Of a stretch of DNA of 64,000 nucleotides, positions 25,179 through 32,126 are shown one piece after another (positions within the stretch are counted from its first letter, which is position 1; each line of letters begins with the position of its first letter). A program made the translations under genes and the position numbers. The stretch covers positions 15,966-79,965 of the forward strand of contig CAZBPK010000022.1 in NCBI GenBank assembly GCA_964493765.1. Direction: 5' to 3'. Source of the stretch: CALLMJ01 sp964493765 (GTDB taxonomy: Bacteria > Bacteroidota > Bacteroidia > J057 > CALLMJ01). The notes beneath the pieces are model-generated. The model ran no database searches. It saw only the letters and a list, made by a program, of their open reading frames with translations, and was not told the origin of the DNA.

Positions 25179-25327
25179 GGCGCAAAGTTGCAAAAGAATT
25201 GAAAATGATTTTATAAATTTGTAAAAAATCTTAGTAGTTTACATTAATAAAAAACGAATCATAATTTGAAATCTCACCAGATACTTACTTTGTAACTAAT
25301 GTAACGGTTAAAGCTCAAAAACAAAAC

Positions 25328-25335
25328 TATTTTTG
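25328..25335 (+). promoter_or_regulatory. -7 promoter box of the tsdA-like/porin operon
   Basis: TATTTTTG, a full TAnnTTTG match, 17 nt upstream of the ATG at 25353. Confidence 0.5.
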
Positions 25336-25352
25336 TATTCCAAAAATAGAAA

Positions 25353-26402
25353 ATGGAAAATAAAGGTTTATTAAAAGCGCTCTTTTGGATTAGTTTTGCA
25401 TTAATTTCGTTTGTATTTGCTTTAATGGGGTTTAGCATTTACATCGTTATGCAAATGATGGGGCAACCACAACCCAAACAACCTAATAACAATCAATCTT
25501 CTACACTTGTTTCAGAAATTCCTAAGCCCGTTGAAGATAATTCATGGAAAGCTCCAGATTTATCCACAATTACTGAAAACAAAGAATTAATTGAGTATGG
25601 AAAAGATTTAATTGTTCATACAGCAAAGTATTTTGGACCCAAAGGTACAGTATCTGCTAATGCCACGAATGGAATGAACTGTCAAAACTGTCATTTAGAT
25701 GCAGGTGCTAAAGCATTTGGTAATAATTACGGATTAGTGGCTTCTACTTATCCCAAATATCGTGCACGAAGCGGTTCCATGGAAGATATTGAAAAACGTG
25801 TCAATGATTGTTTTGAAAGAAGTTTGAATGGTAAACCCTTAGACCCTCAATCTAAAGAAATGAAAGCCATTAAAGCTTATATTCAATTTGTGGGCTCTAA
25901 TGTCAAAAAAGACGATAAACAAAAAGGTTTAAGCATGAAAGACAATGAAATTGCCTTTTTAGACCGTGCCGCAAGTCCTGAAAATGGGAAAGTTGTGTAT
26001 AAACAAAAATGTCAATCTTGTCATCAAGCCAATGGAGAAGGTCTAAAAAATGATGACAAATCCGAATATATTTATCCGCCTTTATGGGGCAATAACAGTT
26101 ATAACGACGCAGCTGGTTTGCATAGAATTTCTAATTTTGCGAAATTTGCAAAATACAATATGCCATTGGGTGCTAATCATACAAATGTAATGTTATCCGA
26201 TGAAGAAGCTTGGGACATAGCCGCTTTCGTTAACTCTCAAACAAGACCCCACAAAAATACCCCAAACGATTGGCCTAAAATTCATGAAAAACCTTTTGAC
26301 CACCCTTTCGGTCCTTTTGCTGATCCTTACAACGAAAAACAACATAAATTTGGACCTTTCAAACCTATTCAAGAACATTACAAAAAAGCTAAGAAATCCT
26401 AA
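25353..26402 (+). CDS. dihaem c-type cytochrome, thiosulfate dehydrogenase (TsdA)-like
   Basis: Periplasmic, membrane-anchored cytochrome: one N-terminal transmembrane segment (about 8-36), a Pro/Gln-rich linker, then two class I haem domains with CQNCH (110-114) and CQSCH further on. Cys153 in RVNDCFERSLNG lies 43 residues after the first haem Cys, the same spacing as Cys53 to haem-ligand Cys96 in Allochromatium TsdA, the unusual Cys axial ligand of thiosulfate dehydrogenases. The end FDHPFGPFADPYNEKQHKFGPFKPI is also family-typical. TsdA interconverts thiosulfate and tetrathionate. The direction and actual substrate here are not known. The porin gene starts 2 nt after the stop. Confidence 0.85.
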   Translation: MENKGLLKALFWISFALISFVFALMGFSIYIVMQMMGQPQPKQPNNNQSSTLVSEIPKPVEDNSWKAPDLSTITENKELIEYGKDLIVHTAKYFGPKGTVSANATNGMNCQNCHLDAGAKAFGNNYGLVASTYPKYRARSGSMEDIEKRVNDCFERSLNGKPLDPQSKEMKAIKAYIQFVGSNVKKDDKQKGLSMKDNEIAFLDRAASPENGKVVYKQKCQSCHQANGEGLKNDDKSEYIYPPLWGNNSYNDAAGLHRISNFAKFAKYNMPLGANHTNVMLSDEEAWDIAAFVNSQTRPHKNTPNDWPKIHEKPFDHPFGPFADPYNEKQHKFGPFKPIQEHYKKAKKS

Positions 26403-26404
26403 AT

Positions 26405-27922
26405 ATGTCATTAAAAAAATTGAATCAATTTATTTGGGCGTGTCCCTTCGCTAACGCTACGGGTCGGGCTGCTTCGGGTTTCACTTCGTTTCAGCAATCC
26501 TTTTCGCTTCGCTCAAAGGCAGTGCCAAGCCCTTCGCATCCCTCACGCTTATCCCTAAGCCTTGCTTTTCTCCTATTAATCCCCTTTTTACATTCCAAAG
26601 CCCAAAATTCTCAAGACTCTTCCCTAAAACCACTTCTTTACTACTTCCAGAATGGTAAAACTTCTGGTTTATGGAGAAATCATTTTATGTACACCGATAA
26701 CCAAAAGAACCTTATTGACTTCGGAGCTCTTGCCACAGGCTTAAATATCAACTACAAAACATTTACTCTCAAAAATTTTTCTTTCTCAGCAGGATTTTCT
26801 GCTGTTGGAAATGTTTGGCAACAAAATCTTTTAGCTCGTGACCCTCAAACTAATCAACCTTCTCGATATGAAATCGGCTTATATGATGTTGCTAATCCTA
26901 ATAACTACAAAGCAGTTTTCTTACTTTCTGAATTAGCATTGAATTATTCTTATAAAAATTGGAAAGCTACTTTGGGTAAACAACTCATCAAAACCACTTT
27001 TATCAATCCACAAGATGGTAGGATGGTGCCTACTTTGGTAGAAGGCTTGTACGTCCAAAAACAAGAAAAAAAATGGGATTTAGAGTTTGGATATTTATAT
27101 AACATTGCACCGCGTGGAGTTTCTAAATGGTACTCCGTTGGGCAATCGATTGGCATTTATCCACAAGGAGTCCAAGAGAATAGTAAACCTTCACAATACG
27201 CTGGGAATACTTTTTCCAATGGAATTGGCTTATTAGGCTATCAAAGAAACATTAGTAACTTTATGAAAATCAAAATCCACAATTTGTACGTGGATAATAT
27301 CATGAATACCGCATTTTTGCAAACTGATTTTTTTAAAAATGATACTGCTCATCATTCTAAATGGAGTTTAAGCGGACAAATCATCAGGCAAGATGGAGTT
27401 GGTAACGGTGGTAATATGGAGGTGAATAAAAGATATTTTATAAGAAACGGTAAAAGTTTAACTTTTGGTTGTCGTTTAGCTTGGGAAAATACAAAGTGGA
27501 ATGTTTCATTAAATTATAACAGAATTACTACCTTAGGAAGATTTTTAATTCCCCGAGAATGGGGCATAGAACCTTTTTTTACTTTTATTCCCCGTGAACG
27601 TTCCGATGGTTTTGGTGATGCTCACGCTTACGCTTTAAAAACAGTTTTCATTCCTCATAAATCCTTAAAACTTGGCTATCAATCTGCTTTTGTGCAATTA
27701 CCCGATGTCAAAAATTATGCTTTAAATAAATACGGTATGCCTTCTTACTGGCAAAATAATTTAGAAATCCGCTTTTATCCAAATGCTATCTTTAAAAATT
27801 TAGAAGTCTTTGTTTTAATTGTACATAAGTATAACATTGGAGAAACTTATAACGAAAACCGATTCATTTTTAATCGTACCAATATGTTTCAGTGGAATTT
27901 GATTACCAATTATAGGTTTTAA
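26405..27922 (+). CDS. OprD-like outer-membrane porin with a repeat element inside its signal-peptide region
   Basis: Beta-barrel channel for small solutes. The barrel part has alternating aromatic strands and the family hallmark GKQLIKTTFINPQDGRMVPTLVEG (about residues 186-209), as in OprD/OccD-type porins, and ends in an aromatic strand (WNLITNYRF). The N-terminus is odd. After MSLKKLNQFI come about 38 residues (WACPFANATGRAASGF... to ...SPSHPSR) encoded by dispersed repeat copy C, then LSLSLAFLLLIPFLHSKAQ, a normal hydrophobic signal core with cleavage site. The insertion keeps the frame open. No other ATG between the element and the signal core was found, so the protein is either made with this long n-region or from a non-ATG start. 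It is co-transcribed with the TsdA-like gene 2 nt upstream. Confidence 0.8.
   Translation: MSLKKLNQFIWACPFANATGRAASGFTSFQQSFSLRSKAVPSPSHPSRLSLSLAFLLLIPFLHSKAQNSQDSSLKPLLYYFQNGKTSGLWRNHFMYTDNQKNLIDFGALATGLNINYKTFTLKNFSFSAGFSAVGNVWQQNLLARDPQTNQPSRYEIGLYDVANPNNYKAVFLLSELALNYSYKNWKATLGKQLIKTTFINPQDGRMVPTLVEGLYVQKQEKKWDLEFGYLYNIAPRGVSKWYSVGQSIGIYPQGVQENSKPSQYAGNTFSNGIGLLGYQRNISNFMKIKIHNLYVDNIMNTAFLQTDFFKNDTAHHSKWSLSGQIIRQDGVGNGGNMEVNKRYFIRNGKSLTFGCRLAWENTKWNVSLNYNRITTLGRFLIPREWGIEPFFTFIPRERSDGFGDAHAYALKTVFIPHKSLKLGYQSAFVQLPDVKNYALNKYGMPSYWQNNLEIRFYPNAIFKNLEVFVLIVHKYNIGETYNENRFIFNRTNMFQWNLITNYRF
26435..26550 (+). repeat. dispersed GC-rich repeat, copy C, inside a coding sequence
   Basis: Contains GGGCGTGTCCC, ACGGGTCGGGCTGCTTCGGG, TTTCACTTCGTTTCAGCAATCC, GGCAGTGCC, CCTTCGCATCCCTCACGC. 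The middle differs: TTTTCGCTTCGCTCAAA stands where the other copies have the T-rich CACTTTTTTC segment. It lies in frame near the 5' end of the porin gene. Confidence 0.8.
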
Positions 27923-27926
27923 TTCT

Positions 27927-27994
27927 ATTTCTTTTTCATAATAAAAAAAAAGTAATGATTTTTCATTACTTTTTTTATTATTATGAAAAAGAAA
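27927..27994. terminator. long bidirectional terminator hairpin
   Basis: An almost perfect inverted repeat: ATTTCTTTTTCATAAT (27927-27942) with ATTATGAAAAAGAAAT (27979-27994), and inside it AAAAAAGTAATGA with TCATTACTTTTTT around a tttt-rich loop. It lies between the porin gene and the convergent lipoprotein gene. Arms of about 32 nt are unusually long for a terminator. Confidence 0.75.
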
Positions 27995-28050
27995 TTTTTT
28001 GATTCTGTAAATAGAAAAGTTGAATTAATGCAGAAATACCTAAATAAAGA

Positions 28051-28875
28051 TTATTCTAAAGTTAAGAAATTAATGGTATAAATTCTTTCTTGAATCGCAA
28101 CATTAGCATAAGAATCGCAAGAAGAGTAGTCAATTTTTCTTTGATTTTTATCTTCAGGATTTAAAAATGAAACACCATCTTTTAACCATTTACAACCCAT
28201 ATCTAAAACGATAGCTTCATTTTCTGCGATACTAGTTGTAAATGATTTATTATCAATATTTTTGCCATTACCGTTTCCAAAAACTTGAATAATATCATCG
28301 TATAATTCACCATAAGTATTTTTACCTTTCTTCCATTGATAGGTTCTGGTTGAAGTTCTAGAAATTTTATCAGAAGCAGTTTTATAAAATGTGATACTTT
28401 CAGTAGAAGTAAAGTGGGAATACGATTGGGTATTTACGGTAAAGTCAATATTAAATTGATAATATTTTGAACCATTTCCAACAAAATAATTATTGGATTT
28501 TAGGGTTCTTACGCCATTTTCCTGAAAGTAATTGCCAGTCCATTGGATTTCTAGTTTACCTTTTCTAAACTTGCCATCAATTGCATCACACTTGCAACCA
28601 TTACCAAAATCAATGGTAATTTTTTTGTTTTCGGTAGCAGTGGTATCAAAATTAATTGAAGCACAAGCTGGAAAAGTTGTAGAAGGGACTTTTAAGTACT
28701 GTTCTATATGTTCAAGCATATAAAAAGAATGAAAAGACTCGTCGTCCAGTCTATGTATATCTCCTGCAAGGGAAAGGTCTGTGTCTAAAGGTGTTTTTTT
28801 ATCTGTTTCTTTACTACAAGAGAAGATTAGAAACACCATAAAAACTAAACTTAAATTGCGTACAAAAGTTATCAT
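28051..28875 (-). CDS. lipoprotein of unknown function
   Basis: Starting at the ATG at 28875 (MITFVRNLSLVFMVFLIFSCS), the protein has a lipobox FSC followed by SKETDKK, so it is probably an outer-membrane-tethered lipoprotein of about 274 residues. The body holds KKITIDFGNGCKCDAIDGKFRKGKLEIQWTGNY and, near the end, IDYSSCDSYANVAI. I believe this pattern recurs in a family of small Bacteroidota lipoproteins, but I know no function. The open frame begins further up at a TTG (28902) that lies within a likely -7 element (minus TATATTG), so the ATG is preferred. Confidence 0.7.
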   Translation of the reverse strand: MITFVRNLSLVFMVFLIFSCSKETDKKTPLDTDLSLAGDIHRLDDESFHSFYMLEHIEQYLKVPSTTFPACASINFDTTATENKKITIDFGNGCKCDAIDGKFRKGKLEIQWTGNYFQENGVRTLKSNNYFVGNGSKYYQFNIDFTVNTQSYSHFTSTESITFYKTASDKISRTSTRTYQWKKGKNTYGELYDDIIQVFGNGNGKNIDNKSFTTSIAENEAIVLDMGCKWLKDGVSFLNPEDKNQRKIDYSSCDSYANVAIQERIYTINFLTLE

Positions 28876-28951
28876 AAACCCTAAATTTGAATTACGCCGC
28901 AATATATAAAATAATTTGATACATCAAAATAGACTTTTTAAAAATAAAATT

Positions 28952-28959
28952 TATTTTTG
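28952..28959 (+). promoter_or_regulatory. -7 promoter box of the ABCG-type transporter gene
   Basis: TATTTTTG, 28 nt upstream of the ATG at 28988. Confidence 0.45.
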
Positions 28960-28987
28960 CTATTGAAAATTAAAATAAATTTGTTGA

Positions 28988-31900
28988 ATGAACATCCAGT
29001 TATTAGAAAATATTCTTCAATTATTTACTTCTGTTACTCATGATGCGGTTTCTGAAAGAGAAAAACAAATAGTGTATCGTTATTTTTATCAATTTCTTGA
29101 TGATACAACAGCGAAAAGATATGTTACCAAATTTGAATTATTAAGCCAAGGTCAATCTTTAGATATTCTCCAAGTTGCAGAAAATATTGCACAGTTGTTT
29201 ACTCCTAAACAAAAAGTTTTATTATATGTTCAAGTTTTTGAGCTTCTTTTTATTGATGGAATTTTAACCTCTGAAGCAAAAAATAAATTAGATACGATTG
29301 CTCAAATTTTTAGAATTTCTGAATCTGATAAAGAGGATTTATTTGAATTTGTAACCAATAAAAACCTTAGAGATTGCCCTTTAAATAATTTATTGTTGAT
29401 AAAAAACTCAGAAGTCAAATTTAAAAAAAGTATAAAAGTTGAACATTTAGAGGGTACCTTTGGGGTTCTGTATTTACCTTTTATTGAAAGTTTTTTTATT
29501 AAATATGTAGGGAAATCGGATTATAATTTGAATGGTAGTTCTATGGAGCCTTATGCCATTTATCCTTTGGCTTATGGTTCAATAATTAGAGGCGAAAAAA
29601 TTATGCCTATTTACTATTCAACTATAGAATCCTATTTTCAAGATTTAGAACAACAAACCAAAATTTATTTTTGTGCTCAAGATATTGAATACAAATTTCC
29701 CGGTGGTCATATTGGATTGCATAATATCAATTTATCTGAAACCGGTGGAAATTTAGTAGCTTTAATGGGAGCTTCAGGTTCAGGGAAATCTACATTAATC
29801 AACGTATTAAATGGTACTCTAAAACCTTCCAGAGGGAAAGTTCTATTAAATGGTTATGATATTCATAAAGACCCTGAAATGATCAAGGGAAGCATTGGTT
29901 ATGTTGCTCAAGATGATTTACTCATTGAAGAATTAACAGTATGGGAAAATCTTTATTATTCTGCAAAATTGGCATTTAGCAACCTTACCAAAGATGAAAT
30001 TCAGGATTTGGTAAAAAAACAACTGAAAGAACTTGGGTTGTATGAAATTAAAGATTTGCAAGTTGGTGATGTTTTGAATAAGAAAATTTCAGGGGGTCAA
30101 AGAAAAAGATTAAACATTGCATTAGAATTGATTAGAGAGCCTAATGTTTTATTTGTAGATGAACCTACATCTGGCTTATCATCCGCTGATTCTGATAATG
30201 TTATGGAGCTATTAAAAGCCCTTTCCAATAAAGGCAAACTGATTTTTGTGGTTATCCATCAACCTTCAAGTGAAATTTACAAACTTTTTGATAGTTTATT
30301 ATTATTAGATGCAGGTGGTTTTCCTGTTTATTATGGTAATCCAATTCAAGCTATTACTTATTTTAAGGAAAACATGAATTATGTAAATCCTAATTATGTA
30401 GAGTGCCAGGAATGTGGACACGTAAACCCAGATTTATTACTCAATATTATTGAACAAAAAGCCATTGATGAAAATGGGAATTTAACTTATGACAGAAAAT
30501 TTTCCCCTGAATATTGGCACGGATTATTTTTAAAAAAAATCCCTACACCCAATTTTGAAAATATCCTCAACTATCCAATACAAAAATTTCATTTTCCTTC
30601 TCGTTTCCAACAAATTCAAATTTTTATTACACGTGATTTTTTAGCTAAAATTAGAAATTTACCTTACCTTCTTATCAATCTGCTTGAAGCTCCATTTTTA
30701 GCACTGATTTTAACTTATTTACTTCGTTATAAACCTTTTAATGAATCCCAGTATTGGTTTAAAACCAACACCAATATTCCCATTTACTTATTTGTAATTG
30801 TATTGGTAGCATTATTTTTTGGTTTAACTGTAAGTGCAGAAGAAATTATCAAAGATAGAAAACTCTTAAAAAGAGAAAGTTTTTTAAAACTTAGCCGCTC
30901 TGGTTATTTGATTTCCAAAGTTTTGATTTTGTCTCTTATAAGCATAATTCAATCTTTGACTTTTTTATTAGTGGGTAATACCATTTTAGAAGTTGAAACA
31001 AGTATGTATTTTTCTTATTTTATGGTCATGTTTGTTTTGTGTTTATATGCAAATATTTTAGGTTTAAATTTATCTTCTACCTTTGATAATTCTGTAACCG
31101 TTTATATTTTGATACCGTTAATTTTAGTGCCTCAAATCATTTTGAGTGGTATTGTAGTAAATTTTGATAAACTCAATCCCAATTGGTCAACTCCCGGTAA
31201 AGTCCCTTTAGCTGCAGAAATGATGGTTTCTCGTTGGGGCTTTGAAGCATTAGCAGTTAATCAATTTAAAAATAATTCCTACAAATCTATTTTCTATGAA
31301 TATGACCGTCAAATTTCCCATGCAAAATTTATGATTAACGATTGGATTGAACATATAGAAACCAAAACCAATAGAATTTATGATGATGTAAAGTCTAACC
31401 CACAATCTTTAGAATATAAACAAAAATTTATCAATATTTCTAAGTTATTAGAACCCGAAATGCCTTTTTTTAGAGGTAAATTTGACAACATTTTTAACAA
31501 ATTAAAAAATCAAAACTTTAATCCTGAAAAAGAAGAAGACCGTGACGATTTATATGACCTTTATGCTGCTATTAGAAATCGTTATACCCAAATATTAAAC
31601 AATATTAATCGTAAAAGAGATGACTATGTAAGAAGAATTAAAAATCCTCAAGTTTTAATTGAACTTTCCAATCGCTGTGAAAATGAAGGATTAAATGATT
31701 TAGTCCAAATGAAAACCCTTGAACCACGTATCATTGAAAAAAACAATCAAATCATTCAGTTAGTAGAACCGATCTATTTATTACCAGAAATGAAATTTGA
31801 CCCATTAGATTGGACATCTCATTTTTATAGCCCTTATAAAGTTTTTCTTGGTTATTATTGGGAAACTATCAGTTACAATGTATCAATCATTTTGTTTATG

Positions 31901-31999
31901 ACGTTTATTTTATGTATCATGCTTTATTTTGATGTATTCCGTAAATTAATGGATTCTCCCAAAAATTTAAAATTCATCAGAAAAATGTTAAAAAAGTAA
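28988..31999 (+). CDS. ABCG-type ABC transporter, fused ATPase and permease with N-terminal TerB-like region
   Basis: A 1003-residue half-transporter of the White/ABCG layout (ATPase first, membrane domain second). Residues about 1-130 are helical and acidic with QKVLLYVQVFELLFIDGILTSEAKNKLDTIAQIFRIS, resembling TerB-like domains. A short beta-rich part follows (about 150-215). The ATPase has Walker A GASGSGKST, the Q-loop in YVAQDDLL, signature ISGGQRKRLNIAL, Walker B VLFVDEPTSGLSS and VVIHQPSS. A CxxC (CQECGHVNPDLLL) lies after it. The permease has several spans (LPYLLINLLEAPFLALILTYLL, IPIYLFVIVLVALFFGLTV and others). A long coiled, charged loop (about 765-925) precedes the last span. Substrate unknown. 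The gene is monocistronic. Confidence 0.88.
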   Translation: MNIQLLENILQLFTSVTHDAVSEREKQIVYRYFYQFLDDTTAKRYVTKFELLSQGQSLDILQVAENIAQLFTPKQKVLLYVQVFELLFIDGILTSEAKNKLDTIAQIFRISESDKEDLFEFVTNKNLRDCPLNNLLLIKNSEVKFKKSIKVEHLEGTFGVLYLPFIESFFIKYVGKSDYNLNGSSMEPYAIYPLAYGSIIRGEKIMPIYYSTIESYFQDLEQQTKIYFCAQDIEYKFPGGHIGLHNINLSETGGNLVALMGASGSGKSTLINVLNGTLKPSRGKVLLNGYDIHKDPEMIKGSIGYVAQDDLLIEELTVWENLYYSAKLAFSNLTKDEIQDLVKKQLKELGLYEIKDLQVGDVLNKKISGGQRKRLNIALELIREPNVLFVDEPTSGLSSADSDNVMELLKALSNKGKLIFVVIHQPSSEIYKLFDSLLLLDAGGFPVYYGNPIQAITYFKENMNYVNPNYVECQECGHVNPDLLLNIIEQKAIDENGNLTYDRKFSPEYWHGLFLKKIPTPNFENILNYPIQKFHFPSRFQQIQIFITRDFLAKIRNLPYLLINLLEAPFLALILTYLLRYKPFNESQYWFKTNTNIPIYLFVIVLVALFFGLTVSAEEIIKDRKLLKRESFLKLSRSGYLISKVLILSLISIIQSLTFLLVGNTILEVETSMYFSYFMVMFVLCLYANILGLNLSSTFDNSVTVYILIPLILVPQIILSGIVVNFDKLNPNWSTPGKVPLAAEMMVSRWGFEALAVNQFKNNSYKSIFYEYDRQISHAKFMINDWIEHIETKTNRIYDDVKSNPQSLEYKQKFINISKLLEPEMPFFRGKFDNIFNKLKNQNFNPEKEEDRDDLYDLYAAIRNRYTQILNNINRKRDDYVRRIKNPQVLIELSNRCENEGLNDLVQMKTLEPRIIEKNNQIIQLVEPIYLLPEMKFDPLDWTSHFYSPYKVFLGYYWETISYNVSIILFMTFILCIMLYFDVFRKLMDSPKNLKFIRKMLKK

Positions 32000-32074
32000 A
32001 ATGGTTAATAGCATAAAAATTGACTACTTGTTGTTATAGTAACAACGAAGAAAGTACACAATACGTTTAACAAT

Positions 32075-32108
32075 AAAAAAAGTGTAACCCAAAGAGTTAC
32101 ACTTTTTT
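32075..32108. terminator. bidirectional intrinsic terminator
   Basis: AAAAAAGTGTAAC (32075-32087) pairs with GTTACACTTTTTT (32096-32108) around an 8-nt loop, between the transporter gene and the convergent secreted-protein gene. Confidence 0.85.
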
Positions 32109-32126
32109 GTTTATGTTCTAATTAAA

